From NCBI GenBank assembly GCA_004352715.1, contig SCFE01000042.1, forward strand, positions 201,542-265,541: DNA of 64,000 bases, given 5' to 3'. Each line of letters starts with the position of its first letter. Position 1 is the first letter of the stretch. Origin of the DNA: Hofstenia miamia (Eukaryota; Xenacoelomorpha; Acoela). The notes under the pieces were generated by a model. It was not told the DNA's origin. It ran no database searches and worked only from the letters and a program-made list of their open reading frames with translations. This document shows positions 45,661 to 58,662 of this stretch, piece by piece. The position numbers and the translations under genes were made by a program.

Positions 45661-47408
45661 CAGTGTCGTTCAAAAGTATTGCACCAAGCAAAAATTTTAC
45701 ATTTTTATTACTTAGTTTCAAGGCAATGCATTATCCATGTATTTCTATAGTATAATTTAACGTATTTTGTCATACTATACTTTGTAGCAATAATTTTTTT
45801 CTCATGATATATTTTTAGAATTTGTTCAAACAAAATATTGAATTATTATAAAGTATATGAATTATGCATATACATGTATTTACAGAAATATAAAAGTTTG
45901 CAATATGAGAACATAATTACACAATACAAATATAGAAACTGAAAATCATGAATATGACATTGAATCAAAAAGTCAAGAAGTTTAAGCAAAAAGTATTAAT
46001 ATTTAGTTGAATAACCACGATTGCTTAGTACCGCTTGAATTCTCCGAGGCATGCTGTTGCTGAGGTTTTCACAAACCTCTTTCGATACTTCTTGACACCA
46101 GATACGCTTGATTTCCTCTTTCAGCTGCTGAATGGACGTCATGGACTTTCCTTCTAACTTCTTTTTTATAATTTGCCAAAGATTTTCTATCGGATTAAGA
46201 TCCGGGCTGTTACCCGGCCAATCCAATAGCTCAATATTATTTTCTGCGAACCATTTCTTTGATTTCTTGGAGACGTGACATGGGGCACTGTCTTACTGGA
46301 ATACCATACATTCAGCCATGCTCATAAAAAGAAGAAGTTTCTCATCCAACAATGCTGTGTATGACGTGGAGTTCATTCTTTCATTCTGTTCCAGAAATGT
46401 AAGGTCACCTCTACCATGGTGGCTAAAGCACCCCCAGACCATAACAGACGGGGGATGCTTCACAGTTTTGATGGTGTATCTGGGGTCATTGGGATTGCTG
46501 CCTGATGATCTTCTAACGTGTTGGTGGGTGTTTCGGTAAAGCTTAAATGTACTTTCATCGCTGAATAGAACTTTTTTCCAGTCTTGAGAGGTCCACATTT
46601 GTTATCTTCTACAGAAAGCTAGTCTTTTTCTCCGCATTGTGACCGTAAGTAAGGGCTTTTTGGAAGGCTTGCGGGCTGGGGCGGCAAAAGAAGATCGTAA
46701 ACGACGCTTAATAGTGCTCGTGGAAACATTTGCACCTTGATAACCAAGTTCAGCTTTAATTTCATTCGCTGTAATGAATGGCGATTTAACTGCATGACGA
46801 TGAATTACGGCGTCGGTACGTGGAGTTGTTACTTTTGGACGGCCTTTCTTTGTTTTGAGGTAGTTTCACCAGTCTGTTGAAAACGATTAATGATGCGAGT
46901 TATTGTAGAATGAGAAGCGCCTATTATTGCTGCAATTTCTCTGTGTGTCTTGCTAGTATTAGTCGCCAAGTGATGATTTTCTCCCTTTTAGATTTGGACA
47001 ACTCTCTTTGCTTAGTCACGTTAAATTCTGGCGGACGCAATGCAGTATAAACTGTTAACAAGCTGTATTGTGTGTTTGCTTTTCTTATTATAATAACTGA
47101 CACCTGATTGGTTGCAAATTAATAAGCAGAACAGCAGTATAAATTAATAATTAATTAATAATAAAAACTCTGCCACCTCTCCTGCCTAACAGTTAGACAT
47201 TCTGCACTGATTTACTATGAATAAAAATCAATGTTTTAATTCATATGTCAGCTATGCAGGGGATTTTCGAACACAAAACATTACTATATTCTTTAGATAG
47301 TCAATATATATGTACTTATAGTGAAGGTTTTAAAAAAGACTATAATAATTGATGGTAAATTTACAAACATTAAAAAATTGTTTGGTGCAATACTTTTGAA
47401 CGACACTG
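45661..47408 (-). mobile_element. Tc1-like DNA transposon, full length, 1748 bp
   Basis: Both termini read CAGTGTCGTTCAAAAGTATT and continue identically for 27 bp, flanked by TA on each side (45659-45660, 47409-47410). One transposase gene lies on the minus strand. Target, end sequence and DD34E spacing place it in Tc1. The fragment at 31386-31988 is the same family. Confidence 0.92.
45996..47014 (-). pseudogene. Tc1 transposase, DD34E, inactivated
   Basis: Catalytic region: S-D-E-S-T (first Asp, 46598-46293 frame), D-S-A-P-C-H (second Asp) and S-P-D-L-N-P-I-E (Glu), with 34 residues between second Asp and Glu. It ends N-R-G-Y-S-T-K-Y at 45996. Damage: the start is GTG instead of ATG (compare ATG at 31601), a base is missing in the N-terminal third near 46970, another indel lies near 46840, and an in-frame TAA sits just before the second Asp (about 46290). 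The catalytic triad itself is kept. Confidence 0.9.
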
Positions 47409-47938
47409 TATAAGTTTAAAGGAAAAAATAATACCAAAACCACAACTAGTTTTCACTTCAGGCAGAACTCATACTTCTTAATCTTGCCAACATATTCCTA
47501 AAATAATTACTAAATATATTTGCTGAAATGTGAAATCTAACAATTATCATACAGAAGCCCACGTTTCATTCAAAATACCAAGCAAAGAGAACAAAGCAAT
47601 TTTATATTAAAAAAACATTCTGATATAAACAGTAACTAAAAAATACAAGTTGTCAATTATATGGACGCAATTTTCTACCGCCATCTCGGTCTGTAGCATA
47701 ACACAACCAATCTTCTCTACAATGGCCACGTTTTCATGTTTAAACTTAAGCATCGGCGTTGCTAAAATTATTTTGATTTAGTGAACGTTATCACATCACT
47801 GATAATACAATTTTCATTTCTGAATGAATGTGAAATATATTATTTAAATTTTATGGTCCTGTCGCATTATTCAATTCAGTTCAGGCCATCATGATATTTA
47901 ATGATTCATAAAACTGAGCATTGTAGTTTTAATTTGCC
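47409..47938. other. No gene seen
   Basis: AT-rich sequence between the Tc1 element and a dispersed repeat. Confidence 0.5.
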
Positions 47939-48300
47939 ATTGTTCGTGCTATTTTTGTGTTCATCGCCCTAGCTGCAATTTGAAGTAAGTTTTATCTTGT
48001 TGTTTGAAAAAATTTGAAGACTCAATTCATAGTAAAATTGCAAAATGGTGATTTTTGGATTTGGGCAATAATACCATAAGAAACTCATCTATTTAAACTC
48101 TATAGATATACTATGATTATAGTTGATTGCAATTTTAGGAATTAGATTACTACAAAACCTACAAATAAGCAAAGAAAATAATTTGTTGGAGCAATTATCA
48201 ATTTCCAGTAATAATCAAAATCAGAAATGGATTTGCTTCTTGTAGGTGAACAATTACATATTAAAGAAGCAATCTATTTTAAACATAGATGAAAATTGGA
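47939..48300. repeat. Dispersed repeat, copy A
   Basis: About 360 bp with clear but diverged similarity to 50975-51355, same orientation; shared stretches include AAGTAAGTTTTATCTTGTTG and GGAATTAGATTACTACAAA. Probably part of a transposon with the hAT tail at 50160-50640. Confidence 0.7.
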
Positions 48301-48636
48301 CAAAAATGTGTTGTAGCATCTTCTTTTGTATAAGATATTGACATGACACTGAAATATCCGTTTGCCGTTTTCCATATGTAGCAAAATAAAATATTTGATA
48401 TACTATCGAATTTTTCATTCTACATGTAATGCAGTTTGTTGTACTATATGTACATACACCTATTTAAAACAAACTTCAAAATGAAAAGCAAAAATTGCAT
48501 GGTAATGATCACAAGCTTACAAAATGAGACAATGACCTCGTTACATTAATCAAGTTCCAATTTATTAAATTTTAATTTGAAAAAATCTCTTTGATCAAAT
48601 GAAGCATTCATTAAATAACAATACTATTGCTGCTCA

Positions 48637-48672
<36 letters not shown>

Positions 48673-49193
48673 NNNNNNNNNNNNNNNNNNNNNNNNNNNN
48701 NNNNNNNNNNNNNNNNNNNNNNNNNNNNNNNNNNNNNNNNNNNNNNNNNNNNNNNNNNNNNNNNNNNNNNNNNNNNNNNNNNNNNNNNNNNNNNNNNNNN
48801 NNNNNNNNNNNNNNNNNNNNNNNNNNNNNNNNNNNNNNNNNNNNNNNNNNNNNNNNNNNNNNNNNNNNNNNNNNNNNNNNNNNNNNNNNNNNNNNNNNNN
48901 NNNNNNNNNNNNNNNNNNNNNNNNNNNNNNNNNNNNNNNNNNNNNNNNNNNNNNNNNNNNNNNNNNNNNNNNNNNNNNNNNNNNNNNNNNNNNNNNNNNN
49001 NNNNNNNNNNNNNNNNNNNNNNNNNNNNNNNNNNNNNNNNNNNNNNNNNNNNNNNNNNNNNNNNNNNNNNNNNNNNNNNNNNNNNNNNNNNNNNNNNNNN
49101 NNNNNNNNNNNNNNNNNNNNNNNNNNNNNNNNNNNNNNNNNNNNNNNNNNNNNNNNNNNNNNNNNNNNNNNNNNNNNNNNNNNNNNNNNNNNN
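48673..49193. other. N gap, 521 bp, flanked by (TA)n on both sides
   Basis: (TA)n at 48641-48672 and 49194-49222 border the gap. Confidence 0.95.
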
Positions 49194-49224
<31 letters not shown>

Positions 49225-49802
49225 TTACAATTGTATATTGTGCGAATGAGCTATTAAATCCTAAATCATTTAAGTTTTCAAAATCAGAAGTAAACGTACT
49301 GTGCAAGCCATTGCCGACTATTCCTTCTCATATATATAACATGCAATTTGAATGTTATTCAATGAATGAAAGTTGCATCCTAATTATGGGAAACTGCCCC
49401 ATACTACTGTGTTGATGATAGCCAATGGAATTATTTACCAACCTACACCCGCAAATTTTCAAAACAACATTACCCAACCCACACCCGCAACCCTCGGGAT
49501 ATACTCAACTCACGTCCACCTTTGCCCTCAACCTAATTGGCTCTCATAAAAACCAATGTAAAATAAAAAGTCATAAAGATTGATTTACTAAAAATGAAAA
49601 ATGCAACAATTCATATTATACATCCTAGTTAATTTCAACTAATTCATACCCAAGCCATTAGACACATGCTAATATTTATCTTCAACCAAGTTGCGTGCAC
49701 CTACATCAAAAAGCAAAAAGGCTTAAAATAGCTCTAAGAAAATGTAGATTAGCAAAAGAAATTTGCTGAAAAAATCAATTTCTGAAAATTGGCAATTATG
49801 GA

Positions 49803-49834
<32 letters not shown>

Positions 49835-50019
49835 NNNNNNNNNNNNNNNNNNNNNNNNNNNNNNNNNNNNNNNNNNNNNNNNNNNNNNNNNNNNNNNNNN
49901 NNNNNNNNNNNNNNNNNNNNNNNNNNNNNNNNNNNNNNNNNNNNNNNNNNNNNNNNNNNNNNNNNNNNNNNNNNNNNNNNNNNNNNNNNNNNNNNNNNNN
50001 NNNNNNNNNNNNNNNNNNN
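49835..50019. other. N gap, 185 bp, flanked by (TA)n
   Basis: Lies between TA-rich tracts, the right one with a TTTA variant at about 50054-50069. Confidence 0.95.
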
Positions 50020-50059
<40 letters not shown>

Positions 50060-50159
50060 TTATTTATTTATATATATATAGGTTGGGCCTTGGGTTTTGG
50101 GTTACCTTGGATGATAATTTACAAAATTTGGGTTAAAAACACAAAACTTGGTATTAAAT

Positions 50160-50640
50160 AAATTTTTAATTAATTTCAAAAATTAGAGTGAAAAAAACCC
50201 TGGCCCTTTATTCCACAAACCTCGTGGGCCCATCGTTTGGACAATCGAAACTGCACAGCATCTCTTTGCAAATCTCATAGTTGTAGCTAACTGCTTCCGC
50301 AAAGTCTTTTTCTATATACTTTGACAAAGCGACTCAAACTTATAAGTCTTTTCTTGTTGGCCACTGGCGCTTCTGCTTGCTGCGCATCTTAAGGTCGTTT
50401 TTTTTCCAGTAATAACCCCAATTTTGTTGGAATTTATAGCCAAGAATAGTTGCGAATCACATGCTTCGCTCAACCTTGCTCGTAAATCTGAAAAATAGAA
50501 ACTCTTTTGAAAAAGAACGTTCTACTGCTGCATTGGACACAACGTAATAACTGAGAGATATAGCAAATCGTCCTAGCTCACCCATTCTGGCATTTTCCCT
50601 GCAAATATTTAGACAACAGCACGATTACTACTAGCTGGAT
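50160..50640 (-). pseudogene. hAT-family transposase C-terminal remnant
   Basis: Minus strand reads S-N-A-A-V-E-R-S-F-S-K, then in a shifted frame S-D-L-R-A-R-L-S-E-A-C and L-F-L-A-I-N-S-N-K-I-G, which is the hAT dimerisation block. Stops on either side. It may belong to one element reaching from the ACCCACACCCGCAACCC-type sequence at 49440 to the repeat at 51355. Confidence 0.65.
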
Positions 50641-50974
50641 TTAATTTGGGTAAACAAACCCAATACAAGGTTTTGCCCAACCTTATGCATTATAAGCAAC
50701 TTGCAATGCAAAGATTAACTTAGTTTTCAAAAGGTTCGTGATTATTATAATCACTAATACAAATATTTTTATCGAGCCATTAATTTATTTAATGTTGCTT
50801 TTATATAATTTGAAATTTGTAATCCAAACTAGTATTCCAATTTCAATGAAGAGTAAAATTCAAAATTTATATTTAAAACTTAATTTCAGTTTGAAATATT
50901 ACACTCTACTGTAATTTTCCTTAATCTTTTGCAATATAAATTTTGGGTTTGTACATTAAATTGTCACTATTGTT

Positions 50975-51355
50975 TGTGCTATTTTTGTTTTTTATCGTCT
51001 TAGTTGCAATTTTGAAGTAAGTTTTATCTTGTTGTTTGAACCAACTCCAATTCGCAATTCACAGTAACATTGCAAAATGGAGATTTTTGGATTTGGGCAT
51101 AATGAAATTTATAGGGCGGTAATACCATAAGAAACTTAACTATTTAAACTCTGTAAATATATTATGATTATAGTTGATAACAATTTTAGGAATTAGATTA
51201 CTACAAAGCTCACAACAAATGAATTTGTTGGAGTCTTGCGAAAACAGTTATCAATTTCCACTCATAATCAAAGTCACGCAAATCAGAATCGGATTTACTT
51301 CTTGAAGGTGAACAACTACAGATACAAGAAGTAATCTATTTCAAACAAAATGGAC
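50975..51355. repeat. Dispersed repeat, copy B
   Basis: Partner of 47939-48300, with several small indels between the two. Confidence 0.7.
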
Positions 51356-53744
51356 ATTTGCCGAAAATTGAGAACCACGCCCAGCCAAAATCTGGTTATT
51401 TTAGGCACATTTTATTATCGTTTACAAAAACATTTCTTGAATTTTTATGCTTGACCAAAATTGACTGTATTAGATTGTAGTACTATAAGAGCATTTGATA
51501 CTATTATAATATTTCAAAATTTAATATTGATTTTTCAAAACATTGCTTTTTAGTTATATGGGATTCACTACATTTGAGTTGATTTGCATGCACTAATGCG
51601 TAAGTCGTCCCATTTTTCCAGTACTTCAGTCCAGGCCCGACCCTATCTTCCCTGGTATATCGTATATGTCCATTTTTTATCTCAAGAAGTGTTGAAGCAC
51701 TTAAATTTTCTATTCGCATTTATAGTGCATTGTCACAAGAGCCCTCTGACTTGGCGGTAGCGCGTCACTCCTTGCTTTTAGTAGCATGTTTTCATGACAG
51801 CGCTCTGGCCATTTTCAAGAACGGACTGCAGTGTGTTTTCATGAGAGATAATTTAGCATAGTGAGCATAGAGAACTTAATTTCAGAGTGATGAGTTACCC
51901 TTTTGAAAAAGAGCACGATCTAGCATTGTAGTAAACTTGTGAATAATAATCAACCAAAAATATGTTAGGATGAAATTTGGTTGGCTCTCGTGGAAACACA
52001 TGACTACTCTAAAATATTCAACCATTTGCTAAATGATTACATCAACATGTTTGTACTTGTCTTGATCATTGCCAAAACCAGTCCTAATTGAGGCTAGAAA
52101 AATGTGTATTTTGGACAATGACTACCTTTATATTTGGCCACATGAAATCAATTTAAATTCAAAACCAAAAATATCAATTTTCAGTTCAATTGACTTGTTC
52201 TTTGTTATACAGGTTTAACCGAAAAGACAGAAGTTCAAGAATATTCTTCACACAATCAAGTTGTCTCAAGCGAATGTCAACGATGTCTTAAGCTACACTT
52301 TGTCATTTAAAGAGTCGTATGAAGAATGTTATTTTGAAATCATAATGGCCTATAATTGTGTTTGAATGGATTTAAATGCAATCATCTATAGAAAATATAA
52401 AAGCATCATCAATTATTCAATGCTTCTAACATAACTAAATTTTTCCTTTATTTAGCTTAAAAAACTCATTTTGTAACATGTCGTTTAAAATTTTAACGCT
52501 ACATTATGTGAACACTTATTATATGTAAAAAAAATATATTTCTACAACTTAACGTTGTGTCGCCACATTTAAAATTCAGTACGCAAATGCAAAGTTCGTT
52601 TGAGATTAGAACAGAAAAAGGGGGTAACAATAAACTTAATTTCTAAGATGTTTACATTGCAAGAAAAAATTCCTGGCTTTAGAAGATCATGCCATTTAAA
52701 ATAAATAACAAAAATGTGTAGATATCTTAAATTCACACATTCATTCAAAATACACATTTTCAGTAATTCTTAACATCTTTCAAAGGGCTCAAAGAAGCTG
52801 CTTAGCACATCAAGAAATAACCAAAATAATTAATATAATTTCGAAAGAGTTGGTACTTAAAAAAATTTTTAAGGAAAGCCGTACATATATTAATATTAAA
52901 AAATATTAAGGAAAATCTGAAAAAACGAAAAATTTTTATTCGAAATCAGCATCATCTAAGCTTATCAAACAAGATATAAATTTTATAGATAGAACAGGCA
53001 TTAATTTCTTTTATTAGTTTGTGGTATGTTTCAAAGCATTCTCATGACCTGTAATTTTACATTCGTGAAAGGAAATAACTGAAACAATTAATGTTGAGAA
53101 TCTTGACAAAGGATATTTCACTATTTCCTCTGACTACAGCAATGTACACATGCATGGTAAAGCTTTGAAAATTGTTTGCCCCAATTCTACATAAACTTGA
53201 AAGTTAGATGAATATTTTTAATTCAAATTTAGACAAAAAATCTAAATGTGCTAGAATCATGTATGCTTAAAACCAGCCCCAGCAGTAACTGAACGTGGAC
53301 ATGGATAGGACTTTGCCAGCAAATTTTAAACGTGGATTATTTGCGGGTATATTTTAACCATGATATTGATGGAATATCAATTGCAATAATGCTAGAAATA
53401 AAAAATGTTTCTACGTCGAAATCTACATTGCCACAATGCTATTTAAGTAAGGATTTTCCGATCGTTTATTACACTTGGTTGTTCACAAATGGGTTTCCTT
53501 TGATGTTGACTGGCAAAATCCAATTGGGGATAGTATAGCATATTTGGACAGAATTCGGGATCAGTGAGTTCTCCATTGCCTGATTTCCATAAATGGGGAA
53601 CAATATAAGGATACACATGTAATTGTGCTATGCTTTGTTCTATTATTAATTTATTTGTTTACTTAGATCTCTAGGACAGCATATGTCAGCGTTAAAAATA
53701 TACGGGTCCCTGCTGAAAAGTGAACTGTATTTAAAATAAAAGTA
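51356..53744. other. No gene seen
   Basis: 2.4 kb AT-rich. Short frames at 51504-51719 (minus), 52569-52757 (minus) and 53332-53538 (plus) show no family likeness. Confidence 0.5.
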
Positions 53745-54330
53745 CGAGGGTCTTTCAAAAAGTTTTTAGACTGAACAAAAATATGGGATAAACATTATAT
53801 TTAAAATTTAATAAACACAAGAACAAGTTATAATTTTTTCAAAATATTGTCTATTGGATTCAATACATTTGTTCATTCGTACAAATCATTGTCATGCATC
53901 TTGTGTTTGGTCGCTTCTCGTTGATTTCTCTGACAACGTTAGGCAAGTAAACTTTTCGTATACAAAGTTCGAAATAACTGTGGTCTGGGTTTTTACTGGA
54001 ATAGTTACTAAATGACCGGAACGGGTAGAGAATATTGTAACCATTTTCTTTGCTGTGCTTCGACTTCGACAAGATTTCATTGGAGCAAGGCCACCTTTTG
54101 GTAACCACTGTTGCTTTGTTTCTGGATCAAATGAATATATCTAGGTCTCATCAAATGCTGCAATCTCCGAGACACGTCTCTTTTTGCCAGAATTCTACTT
54201 CTGTAAACTTTTGAAAGCAAAACATTCTTTTTATGTTAGGCTTGAAAAAACAAAATAAACAACTAATTACTAATGAAATTTTGAAGATTTTGCCTGTTTT
54301 TTGTAAAAGTGTCTAACTCCTTGAATTGGT
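53745..54330 (-). pseudogene. Mariner-like transposase remnant
   Basis: Left terminus CGAGGGTCTTTCAAAAAGTT after TA at 53743-53744. The minus strand ends N-K-C-I-E-S-N-R-Q-Y-F-E-K-I with TAA at 53808. Upstream it reads K-K-M-V-T-I-F-S-T-R-S-G-H-L-V-T-I-P (first catalytic region, about 54050), then jumps near 53885 straight to the C terminus, so the second Asp and final acidic residue are deleted. The other terminus is not found. Confidence 0.7.
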
Positions 54331-54439
54331 CAAGAATTCGTGAATGACGTCCATAACTGGACATGATTCAATTATTGATTCCACTAGTCGTCTTCAGTTA
54401 TCTACAAATGTAAGCAGGAAAGGCTTTTTCAAAAATCAC

Positions 54440-55123
54440 TTTCAAAATAGTTAATATACCTAAAAATTGAACTATATTAAAATATGCATTGATAATACAA
54501 AGAAACTTTTTCGATAGTACTTATAGATTTTAGTTATCCAAATTGAGATATTTTGTGGAAAATTTCACGATATTACTTTAAAGTGCTTTGTAGCATCATC
54601 TCAGGAGAAAAAAAATTTATTTCTGCGGATTGACCAAAATTCAAAAACTAAGAATATATAGATCGAATCGTTGTATCCTTTTCATATATTGTTATAATGA
54701 AATTACGCAAACAACCTTTGAAGTAGAAAATATTTAAAGTTGAATTCTTGAAAGAAAGACATCTTTGAAGAAATTGCAATTCTTCAAGTGTTTGTAAATT
54801 TCATTTCTCTTAAAATATTATAAGCACAAAAGTGCCTAACTAGGAGTAGTGTAACTGCAAAACAATCTGACATTTTAGTTTCTTATAGAATCATACATAT
54901 ATTACTGAGACATTGCGCTTTGATGTTTGCAGCAGAGTTATTTATACAATGTCCCTAACTAAATGAACATTTTGAATGTTTTATGAATATATTAACATTA
55001 GTTAATTATTTAATAATAATAAAGTAAATCTAATCTTTTGAAAACATTAATATAATTAAATTTTCAGTAATCATCTTTCTAAAAATTGGAATAACTTAAG
55101 AAAAGTGAATTATAGTTTAACAG

Positions 55124-55128
<5 letters not shown>
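54440..55128. other. No gene seen
   Basis: AT-rich sequence up to (TA)n at 55129-55159. Confidence 0.5.
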
Positions 55129-55160
<32 letters not shown>

Positions 55161-55435
55161 NNNNNNNNNNNNNNNNNNNNNNNNNNNNNNNNNNNNNNNN
55201 NNNNNNNNNNNNNNNNNNNNNNNNNNNNNNNNNNNNNNNNNNNNNNNNNNNNNNNNNNNNNNNNNNNNNNNNNNNNNNNNNNNNNNNNNNNNNNNNNNNN
55301 NNNNNNNNNNNNNNNNNNNNNNNNNNNNNNNNNNNNNNNNNNNNNNNNNNNNNNNNNNNNNNNNNNNNNNNNNNNNNNNNNNNNNNNNNNNNNNNNNNNN
55401 NNNNNNNNNNNNNNNNNNNNNNNNNNNNNNNNNNN
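55161..55435. other. N gap, 275 bp, flanked by (TA)n
   Basis: TA tracts on both sides. Confidence 0.95.
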
Positions 55436-55446
55436 TATATATATAT

Positions 55447-57385
55447 GTATATAAGTCTTATTGAAACCCTACTTTGTATTCTTCAAGAAGAGTTAGGAAG
55501 AGCCTTGAAGAACTCCTGAAGAGTTTGTGAAGACTTCTCTAAGATCAAAAAATGTTGTTACTTTTCATTTGGCGGTAAAATTCCGGTTGAATATTTTATG
55601 AATTCACTGCAAAAACACTAAAATCAAAATGTATGTTTACAATACAGTATTGAAAATGAAACTACCATAATTAGGTATATGTACATGTATATATACACAT
55701 ATATATACATAAATTCCAACACAAAACCGCTTTTATAAATAAATTTTAAAGCAAAATATAGATGTAATTTAAATAGAATTACTATTAATTTATCGAAAAT
55801 CAAAAAGATGTATCTATATCTAAAATTTGCGTGAAAATATTTCTGTTGCTATTTGCCACAATAAGTGTATTAACTAATCAAGTTTAAATTGTAACCCGGC
55901 AAATATTAAAATTTTTTATCGTTGGCGATTCTTTCACTTGTATTACAGATTTTGGTAGTATTCACTTTGTTCTCAAAAACTAATGGTTATCTATTCGCTA
56001 CTAGATTTCATAGACCACATTAGAAATAATAAGAGTGTTTGTTTTGTATAAAATATATATTTTATTTTGCACAAATTCCTAAATTAATCTAGTAGTTTTG
56101 CTTAAAATCTCTGTTAATGCAATCAACTTGCATTTCCATATTATACATAAAATTTTATATATCTCCAAATGAATCCACTAATAACCCAAATTATGATGTT
56201 CTTAATCCTGACGATAGATGGCATAATGCGCTTAGTAAATTTTAATATAATTGAATTTGAATTTATAAATATGCTTGTCAGGGACTTTTTAAGAGCATGA
56301 CAAGCTCCATTTACGTTCTTCAGAGATCCTTCTACGGTAGAAAGAATTTGATCATCATTTGAAGAGCATTTTCTACGCTCATTTTTTAATGGAGTTTCCT
56401 TTACTTAGTTCGAAATTCAATGTTAAAAAATTATTACAATGTAGACAAACTTTTTAAATATAATTGGGGAAACTTTTGCGACTGAATGACGTACACACAT
56501 TCACCTATAGAGGGAGGCAGAAATTTGTACCAACACCTCTCGTAATGCAGCCTGAATGGTTTGTCTCTTTTCTAAGGCCATTTTGCCTTTTGAACAATTA
56601 TTTTCTATGGCTGGCTTATTTAAGGATTTGTCTACTCAGGGATGGACTATGCTTGAGAAGAGGTATTGCAAAATATGGTTTGCATAATAGACTGAAATTT
56701 AGCAAAAACTGACTATTAGGTACCAGTGCACACAAGTCAACTCATATTGAGTGAATTCTATATACACTAAAAAACAATGTGTTGAAAAATAAAATTTTCA
56801 TTTTGAAATTTTGCATTAGCATCATGTACTCTTTAAAACTCAATTTAGGGTATTTAATTTCACCCATAAAAGTTTCTAGCAAATGCAACTTTTGTATAAC
56901 AAATCGAAAAGTTGGAAATATATTTTAGTATATATCATACTAATGGACTTAAAATGAACTGAATTGTCATTAATTTAAATTTACCAGGCGAGTCTTTGGT
57001 CTAAATTTTTCGGCCTATGTCTACTACAAGGCAAGAGAAAAATTTTGTTATTTGCACTACTTGCAACATATGTCATAAGCACATTGAGAGTTCTGACTTC
57101 TGGCAATATTTCTTTAAAATATCACTAGAAGGCCATGCGTCCTGAATCTTTAACTGGATTGCCCACATCATCAGTTAATTTTTTGCAAAAAATTGAAGCG
57201 TTCATGCTATAATTAAAGAAATATTGTTTGTGAGTGAAAACATCGTACCACATCACATATTGCAATGGATATCAAAAAAATAATTTTTTTACAAGTTGTA
57301 TAATATTTACATAACGTACATTACATGATAAAGCATGATAAAACATGACATGATAATTTTTAGTCAAAGTGAGAGGTGAGAGCGC
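55447..57385. other. No gene seen
   Basis: AT-rich. A plus-strand frame at 56464-56712 (82 codons) has no recognised domain. Confidence 0.45.
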
Positions 57386-57410
57386 TATATATATATATAT
57401 ATATATATAT

Positions 57411-57563
57411 CATGCGAAAGTCCTTCACCATTTGTCCCAATTTAAGCATAATTTCTAGCTTGACACTTGCAGTTTCATAAAATGTATTCTTCAATCTATT
57501 TGGATCCGTACCTATCATCCAGGGTAGGGCCCGAACAAAGGTATGCGGACAGTGATACGGGTT
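57411..57563 (-). CDS. Possible exon, unrecognised (also at 58663-58815)
   Basis: After an AG at 57565-57564 the minus strand is open for about 50 codons (N-P-Y-H-C-P-H-T-F-V-R-A-L-P-W-M onward, a helix-like charged stretch) until it enters (TA)n. No donor or domain is recognised. The same reading is present in the overlap copy at 58663-58815, which is probably the same locus. Confidence 0.25.
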
Positions 57564-58631
57564 CTGAGATTAACATGATTATTTGTCACTTTCATTGACT
57601 TTGGATCTTAAAGCTGTTTTGTAAGAAGTATGTTAGTGCTTTAGGGTCAAGATATTTTGAGCCTACCCAAAATTCAACTAATGAATTTTGATCCAACATA
57701 AATCATGTTCTATTGAGCTTTAGATGCATTTGAACCAACCCAAAGATGTTTCAAAGTGTTACCCACATATTGCCCAACTAAAATATGGCTGCATAGAAAG
57801 CACGTTTGAAACACATATATAAATGTATTCAAATTGAAAGAATAGACTAATAGTACTAAAATGTTTTTTTATACTGAATATTAAAAATTTTCCACAAAAA
57901 TATATAATTCTTCTGCAAGCGTGTATGCCCAATGTCCTTTAATGATCCAATCATAACCTATATTGTCTTGAAACAATGACGCAACCCATTTATTTAAGCT
58001 TGTATGCCTCAACCAAAGAAGTAGCAAGAAATGTGTTAGGGTTGGTCAACCTAACCCATTTACAGTCCTGAAATTCATTTATACGCCTTTTGATTGATAC
58101 GAACTCTCTATCTATGGCATACATCTATGTATGTGCATTTCTCTAAACACAAACCTTCATGTATATCTAAAACAAAAATAACAACATTGCAAATATAATA
58201 TTACACTAAGCCAAATACAGTAGAATTACTTCTCTTCCTCAATACCAGAGAGTTCCATTTCACTGTCATCTTCTAATATTTCATTTTTGATATTAATATC
58301 GTACCGTATGTGCATTACATTTTAGGGTAAGTATCTCACGTTGTGAGTTGCAGAATATGTTCCATATCGTTTCAATTGAATGAATGTAATGTATTTTACA
58401 AGGTCATATATATATACAGCGTGTAGTTTCCTATTGCCATACCTAAACCCCCGTTTTTAGATAAAACTTCATCAGTAGCCCATTTTCAAACTGGTTGGTG
58501 TGTTATGTGATATATACATGTATAATTGGATGCACGATCGGCCAATGAATTGAGAAAACGGTTTCATAAATCTTCTTCTGGACACTGGACTTAATTGTGA
58601 CTTTGTAATTGTAAAATTAAACTTCTCAAGG
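57411..58631. repeat. 1221 bp block, copy 1
   Basis: Same length as 58663-59883 and apparently identical. It ends at the single N 58632, after which (TA)n and the second copy follow. Confidence 0.92.
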
Positions 58632-58662
58632 NATATATATATATATATATATATATATAATT

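Noticed and set aside
51745-51790. tRNA-like TGGCGGTAGCGCGTC
   Set aside because: Looks like a D-arm, but there is no box B or acceptor pairing downstream.
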